A DNA stretch of 6,768 nucleotides from CAYXVU01 sp964468725 (GTDB lineage: Bacteria > Acidobacteriota > Blastocatellia > UBA7656): assembly GCA_964468725.1 (NCBI GenBank), contig CAYXVU010000293.1, forward strand, positions 1 to 6,768, in the 5' to 3' direction. Within the stretch, counting starts at the first letter, position 1. Every line of letters starts with the position of its first letter. The notes below the pieces were generated by a model, which had not been told where the DNA came from, did no database searches, and saw nothing but the letters and a program-made list of their open reading frames with translations. The translations under genes were made by a program, and so were the position numbers. Positions 1 through 6,514 of the stretch are shown here, piece after piece.

Positions 1-702
1 CCCGGCTTCGGTCGTTTCGTCGCATCAGTGCTCGGCGGCGCGCCCGATGTGACGCAACTGCAAAGAGGTCGAGACAGCTTTGCGGGATACAATGTGATGG
101 GCATCGCTTTGCGAATCCCCATTTCCCTGTTGCGGTTGCGGCCTACTTCCGGCAATCCGGGAGCCAATATCATTGGCGTTTCGGGTGCCATTCAACGTTC
201 GGAGCTGACCCTCATCAACCGGCAAGGCCTCTTCCCGACAGGCCGTTTTCGCCAAGTCGAACGCATGGGTAATCCCGCCATCAATGTGGCACTCATTCCG
301 TTCGCGCGGAAAGACGAATACAACTTTGCCAGTCAACAGGACGATGCCCGTGGTCTGTTCGCCGGTGATATTGTTGCGACGTTGACGGCGCTCGGCACAA
401 ATGCAACGAACATCGGTATCCTCGCCAACGTTGCGGTGCTCAACGGCGATTTCCTACGAGTCAACATCAATGTCGCTAACACCGGAACCGGAGGCGGTAA
501 TAACTCAGGAGCCGGTTTCCCCAACGGTCGTCGCTTCGGGGATGACACCATTGACACCATCCTCTTCTTCATTGCCAATCAAAATACGCTTGGCGATAAC
601 GTTAATGCCAATGATGTTCCTTTGGGCAATACCTTCCCGTTTCTTGCGCCTTCGCAGCAACCCCGCGCGCCCGGAACGGTTGATGACAACACCCGTAACT
701 AA
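1..702 (+). CDS. DUF4331-family secreted protein, C-terminal part (5' truncated)
   Basis: The reading frame is open from base 1 to the TAA at 700-702 and gives 233 residues. The true start lies outside the window, and the GTG at 28 is only an internal codon. I recognise the DUF4331 family from three blocks: RDSFAGYNV (residues 24-32), followed by hydrophobic beta-like stretches; RMGNPAINVALIP (88-100); and the C-terminal GFPNGRRFGDDTID (172-185), which is very typical of the family. Family members are usually secreted proteins of about 400-500 residues, so roughly half is missing here. Their biochemical function is unknown. The Asn/Gly-rich tail ends in a polar stretch with no membrane anchor. 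The gene is followed by a strong hairpin and then, 106 bases on, by a TPR lipoprotein gene on the same strand, so it may be the upstream member of the same locus. Family assignment is confident; function is not. Confidence 0.85.
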   Translation, partial: PGFGRFVASVLGGAPDVTQLQRGRDSFAGYNVMGIALRIPISLLRLRPTSGNPGANIIGVSGAIQRSELTLINRQGLFPTGRFRQVERMGNPAINVALIPFARKDEYNFASQQDDARGLFAGDIVATLTALGTNATNIGILANVAVLNGDFLRVNINVANTGTGGGNNSGAGFPNGRRFGDDTIDTILFFIANQNTLGDNVNANDVPLGNTFPFLAPSQQPRAPGTVDDNTRN

Positions 703-716
703 GCCTTCGGGTTTTG

Positions 717-749
717 ATAGCGTCGGGGGCAATTCGCTCCCGGCGCTAT
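717..749 (+). terminator. strong hairpin after the DUF4331 gene, possible terminator or attenuator
   Basis: Bases 717-730 pair with 736-749 over 14 consecutive positions (two G-T wobbles), closing a five-base AATTC loop. The stem starts 15 bases after the DUF4331 stop codon. The position suits a transcription terminator, but no T-run follows (TGTCAACC), so it is not a textbook intrinsic terminator. It could instead stabilise the 3' end of the upstream message or reduce read-through into the TPR gene. Confidence 0.5.
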
Positions 750-808
750 TGTCAACCGATGCTCGAACTCACACCCTCTTAACTCCGTTTACGCACGCTG
801 AGAAGATC

Positions 809-2149
809 ATGATGAATTCGTCAATCGCATTATTCTTTCGACTGCTGGCCATCGGCTGTCTCGCTCTGATGACAAGTTCCTGTGGGAGTTGGTTGTCTGC
901 GCCGAAAGCATCTGCGCCGCCGCCCGTGCCTGCCGCCGCCCGAATCACCGAAGATGCCCTACCAACTCAGCAAACCATTCGGTTATTAGAAGAGCAGGTG
1001 CACCGCAATCCCGATGATTTCATCGCCTATAACAAACTGGCGGGCTATTACCTGCAATTGCAGCGGGAGAGCGGCAGCGCCGAATATATTGGGCTGGCAG
1101 AACGCGCGGTGCGTTCTTCGCTTGCCGTGCTACCGGCAGCGCAAAATCGCGGCGCATTGGCCGCTCAATCGAGTGTCGAATTTACTGCCCATCAATTCGT
1201 TGCCGCGCGCGATCACGCGCAACAACTGCTCGACATGGATAAGGGCAAGAGCGCGCCCTATCAGCTATTGAGCGATGCGTTGATTGAGCTTGGCGATTAC
1301 GAGCAAGCCGACCGATTGCTCACTCGCTTGCAACAACTCTCTGGTTTGGCGGTTGGCACCGAAACCCGTCTTGCGCGATTGGCAGCCCTGCGCGGCGAGG
1401 CCGACAAAGCGACGAAGCATTTATCAACGGCGCTGCTCTTAGCCCGAGAACAATTGCCGACCTCGAGCGAAACTGTTGCTTGGATATACTGGCAACTGGG
1501 CGAAGCCGCCTTCTCCATCGGAGATTATCAAACGGCGGAGCTGCGCTATCGAGATTCGTTGATCACGTTTCCTGATTACTATCGCGCGTTGGCCGGTTTG
1601 GGGCGTGCGTTGGCCGCACAGAGCGATCTGTCCGGCGCAATCGAACAGGTTGAACGTGCTGTGAAAAAACTTCCCGATTTGACGATGGTTGCTGCGCTCG
1701 GCGACCTCTACCTCGCTGCCGGACGCGAGAAGGAAGCTGCCGATCAATTCGCGCTTGTTGAAAAAATCGGCAAACTGAGCACGCAAAACGGTGCGCTCTA
1801 CAATCGCCAACTCGCACTCTTTTACGCAGACCATGATGAGCAGGCGGAAGCGGCCTACCAAAACGCCCTGCGCGAATACGAAACGCGCCGAGACATTTAT
1901 GGCGCGGATGCAGTGGCTTGGACGGCGTTGAAAGCAGGCAAAATCGCCGAAGCCCAAGCCGCAATCAAAGAAGCTTTGAAACTTGGCACGCGCGATGCAA
2001 AACTCTATTATCACGCAGGGATGATCGCGCAGGCTGTCGGAGAAACAGCACAAGCGCGCGCGCATTTAGTCCGCGCCTTGCAACTCAGCCCGCGTTTCGA
2101 TGTGCTTCAAGCCGCCCGCGCAGAGCAGGCGCTTAAAGAGTTGAATTGA
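809..2149 (+). CDS. TPR-repeat lipoprotein
   Basis: The protein has 446 residues. The open frame extends upstream to 401, but that part overlaps the DUF4331 gene in another frame and reads as shadow. The start is placed at the tandem ATGATG (809/812) because a lipoprotein-type signal follows directly: a hydrophobic stretch at residues 6-22, then Cys25 preceded by Thr-Ser-Ser. The lipobox is not ideal because position -3 is Thr rather than Leu/Val. GAGAAG at 800-805 may be the ribosome site and is better spaced for the second ATG (812). After a Pro/Ala-rich linker (about 31-45) the rest is helical and carries degenerate TPR units, clearest at about 224-257, 258-291 and 398-430 (pattern of G, Y/A, A and a closing P). 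TPR solenoids are protein-binding scaffolds, so this is probably a lipid-anchored periplasmic adaptor. It lies 25 bases upstream of the NicO permease and is likely co-transcribed. The specific partner is unknown. Confidence 0.85.
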   Translation: MMNSSIALFFRLLAIGCLALMTSSCGSWLSAPKASAPPPVPAAARITEDALPTQQTIRLLEEQVHRNPDDFIAYNKLAGYYLQLQRESGSAEYIGLAERAVRSSLAVLPAAQNRGALAAQSSVEFTAHQFVAARDHAQQLLDMDKGKSAPYQLLSDALIELGDYEQADRLLTRLQQLSGLAVGTETRLARLAALRGEADKATKHLSTALLLAREQLPTSSETVAWIYWQLGEAAFSIGDYQTAELRYRDSLITFPDYYRALAGLGRALAAQSDLSGAIEQVERAVKKLPDLTMVAALGDLYLAAGREKEAADQFALVEKIGKLSTQNGALYNRQLALFYADHDEQAEAAYQNALREYETRRDIYGADAVAWTALKAGKIAEAQAAIKEALKLGTRDAKLYYHAGMIAQAVGETAQARAHLVRALQLSPRFDVLQAARAEQALKELN

Positions 2150-2161
2150 AGCGGTCATGAG

Positions 2162-2170
2162 GGAGAAGGG
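2162..2170 (+). promoter_or_regulatory. ribosome binding site deciding the NicO permease start
   Basis: The purine-rich GGAGAAGGG lies 4 bases before the ATG at 2175, with its GGAG core 9 bases away. It favours that start over the in-frame ATG at 2157, which has no such site and would itself overlap this motif. Confidence 0.65.
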
Positions 2171-2174
2171 AATT

Positions 2175-3914
2175 ATGTTGTTCGGAACGACGATGAAACG
2201 AATGCGCGTGGTAGCATTCTTGAGTTTAATACTGGCGATCTTTTTCTCGGTCGGCGCTTCCGTTTGGGCGCATCCGCTCGGCAATTTTACGATCAATCAT
2301 TTCACCAACCTCTCAATCAACGATCAGGGCATCCGCTTGCGCGCTCTTGTTGATTTGGCGGAGATTCCCACTTTTCAGGAGGTGCAACGCCTCGATACCA
2401 ACAGCGATGGGCAGACATCAGAGCCCGAATTGAATGCTTACCTTGAAACCTTCGCCGCGCAGTACACTGAAGGGCTGATTGTCACGGTTGATGATGAGCA
2501 ACTGCCTGTCGAATTGACTTCGAAGAACATCCTCTTGCGCGATGGGGAAGCGGGACTTTCGACCATGCGCATGGAACTCGGTTATCAGGTTGCTTTCCGT
2601 GCGAGCCTCTCTGCCGCGTCGCATCGGGTGCGCTTTGAGAATCGCAATCAGAAAGAGAAACTCGGCTGGCGCGAAATCACGGTGGGCGCGGATTCGGGAC
2701 TCGCCGTCTTTGACAGCACAGCCTATTCCAACTCGATCAGCAACGAGTTGCAGGCCTATCCCGAAGATCAATTGCAAGCGCCGCTCAACGAACGAACGGC
2801 AGACTTCTCCTTTACCAAAGGGGCGACGCCTGCGGGCGCACAATCTCTGATGACGCGCGATGGCAAAGCCGTCAGCGTAACGCGGGATCGCTTTGCTGAA
2901 TTGATCGCCGTCCCGGAGTTGACGCCGACTGTCGTTTTGTTGGGTTTGCTCATCGCCGCTGTGCTCGGAGCCGCTCACGCCTTGTCGCCTGGACACGGAA
3001 AGACAGTAGTCGGCGCATATCTGGTTGGCACGCGCGGCACAGCCAAACACGCGCTGTTTCTAGGCGCGACCGTAACCATCACACACACGCTTGGCGTCTT
3101 CGCTTTGGGGCTCGTGACCCTCTTCGCTTCGCAGTATGTTTTGCCGGAAAAGCTCTTTCCGATTCTCAGCCTCGCTTCCGGCCTGTTGGTCGCCATCATC
3201 GGGTTGAGCCTGTTTCGCCAACGTCTCTTCTCAGCTATTGGGCTGACACACGGCCATCATCACCCGCACGATCATTCGCATCCGCACCCGCACGATCACG
3301 CCCATGCTCCCGAAGTAGTGCAAGCCCATGCTCATTCGCTCCATCACATGAAAATGGCTGCTCACACGCATGGTCAGCACGCGCACGATCACAATCATGA
3401 CCATCGCCATGATCACGCGCACAATCACGATCATCATCACGATCACGCGCATGATCATGACCAGGCTCATGGGCACAGTCACGCCGAGCACCATCTTCAG
3501 CCTGATGCTTTGACGCACACGCATGGCGGCAGCACGCACACTCACGCATTGCCGGGGGCGGATGGCTCGCCGGTAACCTGGCGCAGTTTGCTGGCGCTTG
3601 GCATCTCCGGCGGTTTGTTGCCTTGCCCTTCGGCGTTGGTGGTTATGCTTTCAGCCATCTACTTAAATCGGGTAGGCTACGGGTTGGTGTTGGTGATAGC
3701 CTTCAGTTTCGGACTGGCAGCGACCTTGACAGCGGTGGGGCTGCTCTTTGTTTATGCGGGGCGACTCATGAAAGAAGTGAACGCTTCGAATCGTTGGTTC
3801 CGCCTGTTACCGGTAGCCAGCGCGCTGGTCATAACCGGACTCGGTTTGTTGATGTGCTACGAAGCCCTACGGCAAGTAGGAGTGATCTCTTCACCCTTTG
3901 CCAGCATCGGGTGA
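2175..3914 (+). CDS. NicO-family nickel/cobalt-type permease with EF-hand ectodomain and giant His-rich loop
   Basis: The protein has 579 residues from ATG 2175; starts at 2157 or 2193 are possible. A signal peptide (about 7-32, basic MKRMR then a hydrophobic core) ends in VWA, and cleavage would leave the mature N-terminus HPLGNFTINHF, a signature of long NicO-type permeases. An extracytoplasmic domain (about 33-245) contains an EF-hand-like loop (D74, N76, D78, G79, S82, E85). Six membrane helices follow at about 251-272, 291-318, 327-347, 470-494, 501-528 and 542-563. The family motif HALSPGHGKT is at 268-277 and THTLG at 303-307. Between helices 3 and 4 a loop (359-457) has 41 His in 99 residues. 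Relatives such as RcnA and NicO proteins move Ni2+ and Co2+ across the inner membrane, some as exporters. The metal and direction here are inferred, and Zn2+ cannot be excluded. The gene is followed after 12 bases by a second permease. It is longer than RcnA because of the ectodomain and His loop. Confidence 0.88.
   Translation: MLFGTTMKRMRVVAFLSLILAIFFSVGASVWAHPLGNFTINHFTNLSINDQGIRLRALVDLAEIPTFQEVQRLDTNSDGQTSEPELNAYLETFAAQYTEGLIVTVDDEQLPVELTSKNILLRDGEAGLSTMRMELGYQVAFRASLSAASHRVRFENRNQKEKLGWREITVGADSGLAVFDSTAYSNSISNELQAYPEDQLQAPLNERTADFSFTKGATPAGAQSLMTRDGKAVSVTRDRFAELIAVPELTPTVVLLGLLIAAVLGAAHALSPGHGKTVVGAYLVGTRGTAKHALFLGATVTITHTLGVFALGLVTLFASQYVLPEKLFPILSLASGLLVAIIGLSLFRQRLFSAIGLTHGHHHPHDHSHPHPHDHAHAPEVVQAHAHSLHHMKMAAHTHGQHAHDHNHDHRHDHAHNHDHHHDHAHDHDQAHGHSHAEHHLQPDALTHTHGGSTHTHALPGADGSPVTWRSLLALGISGGLLPCPSALVVMLSAIYLNRVGYGLVLVIAFSFGLAATLTAVGLLFVYAGRLMKEVNASNRWFRLLPVASALVITGLGLLMCYEALRQVGVISSPFASIG
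3249..3545 (+). repeat. His-codon-rich low-complexity tract inside the NicO permease gene
   Basis: This tract encodes alternating His-Asp, His-Ala, His-Pro and His-Asn dipeptides. At DNA level it holds short imperfect repeats of CAY GAY units, for example GATCACGCGCA at 3411-3421 and again at 3441-3451, 30 bases apart. The pattern suggests growth by slippage or unequal exchange. Both antisense frames stay open here only because of the codon bias. Confidence 0.85.
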
Positions 3915-3926
3915 TTGCGAGGAAGA

Positions 3927-4652
3927 ATGCTAGAAAGCCTTGATTCAACGGTTGTGGTAATCGGCGCGGGCTTGTTGGTGGGACTCAAACACGCGATGGA
4001 AGCCGATCATGTCGCTGCCGTCTCGACGATTGTCAGCGAGCGCAAAAGTCTGCTGAGCTCGTCCTTAATCGGCGGGTTATGGGGACTCGGACATACGGTC
4101 TCGTTGCTGGTTGCCGGTCTTGCCGTCTTGCTGTTGCAATTTCAAATCAGCAAGCGCATGGAGATGGCGCTCGAATTCGGCGTCGGCTTGATGCTCATTC
4201 TGTTAGGGGTGAATGCGCTGCGAAAGCTGGCTAAAGGCGGCAAGCTTCACATTCATACCCACCAACATGGCGAGCACCTGCACGTTCACCCTCACATTCA
4301 CAGCGTTGCGCCGGAGAGCGACCCGCACACCCATCATGGAATGAAACTGTCAGCGCGCCCCGTGATTATCGGTATGATTCACGGGTTGGCTGGCAGCGGC
4401 GCATTGATGCTGTTGATTCTTACCTCCATCGAATCGAAGCTGCTTGGCCTCTTCTATATCGCCGTTTTTGGCGTTGGTTCAATCGGCGGAATGGTCTTGA
4501 TGAGCGCGTTGATCGGATTGCCCGTACACTTGACGGCGAACCGTTTCGCCCGCGCCAATTGGACAGTGCGCTTGCTGGCGGGGATGTTCAGCCTCGGTTA
4601 TGGCCTGTTTATGGCTTATGAGATCGGATTCGTCGAAGGGCTGTTCGGCTAA
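3927..4652 (+). CDS. NiCoT/UreH-like transition-metal permease
   Basis: The protein has 241 residues from ATG 3927, with AGGAAG at 3920-3925 very close upstream. A TTG at 3915, directly abutting the previous stop, would add four residues but has no ribosome site. The first helix (about 9-30) carries KHAMEADHVAA, matching the HX4DH nickel-binding signature of NiCoT-type transporters (H22, D27, H28). Further helices lie at about 44-70, 79-97, 143-166, 174-198 and 213-232. A second family-like motif, MIHGLAGSGA, is at 150-159 (H152). The loop at 108-137 has 12 His in 30 residues. Proteins of this kind are often labelled UreH or high-affinity nickel transporter. No urease genes are visible, so nickel is a family-based inference. 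The 12-base gap after the larger permease implies co-expression. Whether the two form a complex or act separately is unknown. Confidence 0.85.
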   Translation: MLESLDSTVVVIGAGLLVGLKHAMEADHVAAVSTIVSERKSLLSSSLIGGLWGLGHTVSLLVAGLAVLLLQFQISKRMEMALEFGVGLMLILLGVNALRKLAKGGKLHIHTHQHGEHLHVHPHIHSVAPESDPHTHHGMKLSARPVIIGMIHGLAGSGALMLLILTSIESKLLGLFYIAVFGVGSIGGMVLMSALIGLPVHLTANRFARANWTVRLLAGMFSLGYGLFMAYEIGFVEGLFG

Positions 4653-4667
4653 CGGCGCACAGGCATA

Positions 4668-5546
4668 ATGAAATTCGGTATCATTCGTCTGATCGTCGTT
4701 GTCGTCGCCGGTTTGCTGACCTTGCTGCTGATCTTTCAGAAACCCTTTGCGCAGAGTATCCTCAATCGTCCGGCCCCGCCTGCGGACTATCGGCTATCAT
4801 ACGGCGACCAACCGCTGCAATTCGGCTATCTTCGCTTACCCAAATCGGCGGGCAAGCATCCGCTCGCTATTGTTATTCACGGCGGCTGTTGGCTGGCGGC
4901 TTACGACCTTGAACATATCGGTCACCTCTCTGCTGCGCTCACAAAAGAAGGCATCGCCACCTGGAGCTTAGAGTATCGTCGCATAGGCGATGCAGGCGGC
5001 GGCTACCCCGGCACCTTTGAAGACATCGGGCGCGGCGTAGACTTTGCCCGCACGCTGGCGCGCGATTACTCCCTCGATTTGAGTCGCATCATCATCATTG
5101 GTCACTCGGCGGGTGGGCAACTGGCGTTGTGGGCGGCGGGGCGCAAGCAGTTGCCGAAAACAAGCCTCTTCTATGCACCCGACCCGCTTCCTATCTCCGG
5201 CGTCGTATCGCTTGCCGGAATCACTGATCTCAAAAGAGCCGAATCGGTTTGCAATAACTCTGTGAGCCGCTTGCTGGCGGGGGCAGAGAAGAACGAGGCG
5301 TTGTATCGCCAAATTTCGCCCGTCGAGATGCTGCCGCTCAACGTTGAGCAGTGGTTGATTCAAGGCGAAAGCGACCGCATTGTGCCGGTCAGCTTTGCCG
5401 ATGACTATCAAGCCGCCGCCCAAGAGCGCGGCGAAAAGGTGCGCGTCACGCGATTGAAGAATACGGGTCATTTCGAACTGATTGACCCGGACTCGACCGC
5501 TTGGCCTGCTGTCAGAGATGCCGCGTCTGCATTGCTCAGGCGGTAA
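4668..5546 (+). CDS. membrane-anchored alpha/beta hydrolase (BD-FAE/esterase-like)
   Basis: The protein has 292 residues. An N-terminal hydrophobic segment (about 5-23) after a single Arg/Lys-containing start looks like a signal anchor, placing the catalytic domain outside the cytoplasm. The domain has the oxyanion-hole motif HGG (71-73, HGGCW), the nucleophile elbow GHSAGG with Ser147, an acid at Asp236 (GESDRIVP) and His268 (NTGHFELIDP), so the catalytic triad is complete. HGGCW and EYRR resemble carboxylesterases and the BD-FAE/kynurenine-formamidase-like group. The substrate cannot be deduced. The gene starts 15 bases after the second permease with only a weak AGG ribosome site (4661-4663), consistent with a distal operon gene. 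Its link to metal handling may be positional only. Confidence 0.88.
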   Translation: MKFGIIRLIVVVVAGLLTLLLIFQKPFAQSILNRPAPPADYRLSYGDQPLQFGYLRLPKSAGKHPLAIVIHGGCWLAAYDLEHIGHLSAALTKEGIATWSLEYRRIGDAGGGYPGTFEDIGRGVDFARTLARDYSLDLSRIIIIGHSAGGQLALWAAGRKQLPKTSLFYAPDPLPISGVVSLAGITDLKRAESVCNNSVSRLLAGAEKNEALYRQISPVEMLPLNVEQWLIQGESDRIVPVSFADDYQAAAQERGEKVRVTRLKNTGHFELIDPDSTAWPAVRDAASALLRR

Positions 5547-5954
5547 CTCCGCTTCGAAGCATTCCTCATATCTAAGCCTGCGAAGCGGGCGCGGGAATAA
5601 AGCAAGGTGTGAAGCATCGCCAACCGCCGCGTCATCGTGCAAACCATCGACTGACCCCGCAAAGCAGATAACGGAAAGTAATACCGAATTGCTCACAAAA
5701 CGGAAACCTCCGTTGAGAGGCGGTCTTTGACCGCCGCACCGTGCGCAAGGGAGGCGGTCTCTGACCGCCTCTCAACCTTCTCAGCTTGATTCGCAACTCG
5801 GTATAAGGGTCTTCGTTGCCTACACCACAGGCTTGCCATGCAGAAGACAGGGCTGACTCAGGGTTATGTTGCGGTTCACCTTAGGCTTTATTCTGTTGCT
5901 CGCTTCGCATGCTGGGAGTAGAACTGAGGCGGCTTTGTACGCGGAAGCGGCGGT
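5547..5954. other. convergent intergenic region of about 400 bases
   Basis: No credible gene is seen. Just after the hydrolase stop there is a perfect 10-bp palindrome GCTTCGAAGC (5551-5560). There is also an 8-bp inverted pair (5549-5556 with 5581-5588) around a 24-base loop, too loose to call a terminator. The main content is the palindromic element at 5681-5804. The stretch 5805-5954 shows no open frame or RNA signature that I can support. Confidence 0.6.
5681..5804. repeat. MITE-like palindromic element with terminal inverted repeats
   Basis: The ends are inverted copies: ATACCGAATTGC (5681-5692) and GCAACTCGGTAT (5793-5804), matching at 11 of 12 positions. Nested inside is a perfect 14-bp inverted pair, GTTGAGAGGCGGTC (5712-5725) and GACCGCCTCTCAAC (5763-5776). 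Each arm also folds on itself as GGCGGTC-TTT-GACCGCC and GAGGCGGTC-TCT-GACCGCCTC, and the centre holds CGCACCGTGCG (5735-5745). The element is 124 bp, has no coding capacity and sits between convergent genes. It resembles a non-autonomous mobile palindrome or REPIN-type unit. I see no clear target-site duplication. The hairpins could also act as a two-way terminator. Confidence 0.65.
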
Positions 5955-6323
5955 CTATTTCTCAGCCGGTTTGCTTTTCGGCGCAGGGGTTTTGTAATCG
6001 GAAGAACGCTTGAGTCCGAGAGCCTGCACTTCCAACGAGTCTTTGCCGAATTGAGCGCGGACAGAATCTTTGACTCCGAGCAGCAAGTTGTGAACGGCCC
6101 ACTCTTCGGCAGCCGCCACATCGCGGGCGGATGCAAAGGCCGCCGATGCTTGGTCTTCGGCAGCCTGTGCGGCGCGCATTCTGGTAAAGGCTTGAGCCAA
6201 TGCCGTAACAGCGTAGCTCGGATTTGGGGGCGCGTAGGCCGTGATAGCTTGTAAAGCATTGAAAGCCGCTTCGTCTTCAGCAATTCTGGCAGGACTTAGC
6301 CGCCGGTTTTCGTTCTTGGCCAT
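5955..6323 (-). CDS. small helical protein of unknown function
   Basis: The protein has 122 residues and starts at the ATG complementary to 6321-6323. An excellent AAAGGAG lies upstream (6331-6337), which makes this the real frame rather than the overlapping one at 5888-6283. There is no signal peptide or membrane segment. The sequence is Ala/Glu/Gln-rich and predicted mostly alpha-helical: NRRLSP near the start, an Ala-rich helix at about 38-72, then the block WAVHNLLLGVKDSVRAQFG (75-93) and KDSLEVQALGLKRSSDYK (94-111), and a Lys/Pro tail. The block around GVKDSV-AQFG-DS-EVQALGLK resembles uncharacterised proteins I have seen in Acidobacteriota and Cyanobacteria, but I know of no function. 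It has its own promoter and points toward the metal operon, so it is an independent unit. Structural or DNA-associated roles are guesses. Confidence 0.8.
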   Translation of the reverse strand: MAKNENRRLSPARIAEDEAAFNALQAITAYAPPNPSYAVTALAQAFTRMRAAQAAEDQASAAFASARDVAAAEEWAVHNLLLGVKDSVRAQFGKDSLEVQALGLKRSSDYKTPAPKSKPAEK

Positions 6324-6330
6324 ATGGATT

Positions 6331-6337
6331 CTCCTTT
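6331..6337 (-). promoter_or_regulatory. Shine-Dalgarno site of the small helical protein gene
   Basis: Read on the minus strand this is AAAGGAG, followed by AATCCAT and then ATG. That is a near-ideal sequence and spacing, and it fixes the start at 6323. Confidence 0.8.
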
Positions 6338-6360
6338 TTACAGAAACTCGAATGTCTGAC

Positions 6361-6374
6361 TGATAGCGTTATCA
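6361..6374. promoter_or_regulatory. inverted repeat over the -10 region, possible operator
   Basis: TGATA and TATCA arms flank a GCGT spacer. The repeat overlaps the proposed -10 box and the expected transcription start of the minus-strand gene, where a repressor would act. The arms are short and chance is not excluded. Confidence 0.3.
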
Positions 6375-6399
6375 TAGACTTAGACGCCGTGCAGTGCAA
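6371..6399 (-). promoter_or_regulatory. candidate sigma-70-type promoter for the small helical protein gene
   Basis: On the minus strand there is TTGCAC (6399-6394), a 17-base spacer and TATGAT (6376-6371). The -10 box matches the consensus at five of six positions; the -35 box matches only in its TTG. The DNA upstream (about 6404-6436) is AT-rich and could act as an UP-like element. The predicted 5' leader is about 40 bases. Confidence 0.5.
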
Positions 6400-6514
6400 T
6401 CAGAAAGTTAGTAATTATTATCGCGGTTAAGATTTAGCAGCTTGCCGGTTGTCTGTAGAGAAGGAGTTGCCCTGCGCCGTCGTGCCGTTTCAAATGGTCA
6501 GGTTTGGCAGCTTT

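Noticed and set aside
749..782. Possible promoter for the TPR operon (TTGTCA with a downstream TCTTAA)
   Set aside because: The -35-like box matches well, but the spacing to the only AT-containing -10 candidate is 22 bases, too long to support.
401..808. Upstream extension of the TPR protein frame
   Set aside because: It overlaps the DUF4331 coding sequence in another frame, reads as low-quality Ser/Thr/Pro-rich shadow, and the lipoprotein signal begins cleanly at 809.
3249..3545. Tandem repeats considered as a CRISPR-like array
   Set aside because: The repeats are short, irregular and in frame, and they encode the His loop. There are no unique spacers of constant length.
3231..3549. Two antisense open frames rich in Val/Met/Arg or Asp/His/Arg
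   Set aside because: They exist only because the His/Asp codon repeats of the permease loop leave the opposite strand free of stops. They have no ribosome site and no family resemblance.
4968..5696. Minus-strand frame of 242 codons opposite the hydrolase
   Set aside because: The plus strand carries a hydrolase with a complete catalytic triad, and the antisense product shows no recognisable motif.
5850..5935. Possible relic of another dispersed repeat or decayed gene
   Set aside because: The translation looked vaguely familiar as a spurious repeat peptide, but no internal symmetry or motif supports a call.
5888..6283. Alternative minus-strand frame of 131 codons
   Set aside because: It overlaps the 122-residue gene, is rich in Arg/Pro/Leu as shadow frames are, and lacks the strong Shine-Dalgarno site that the chosen frame has.
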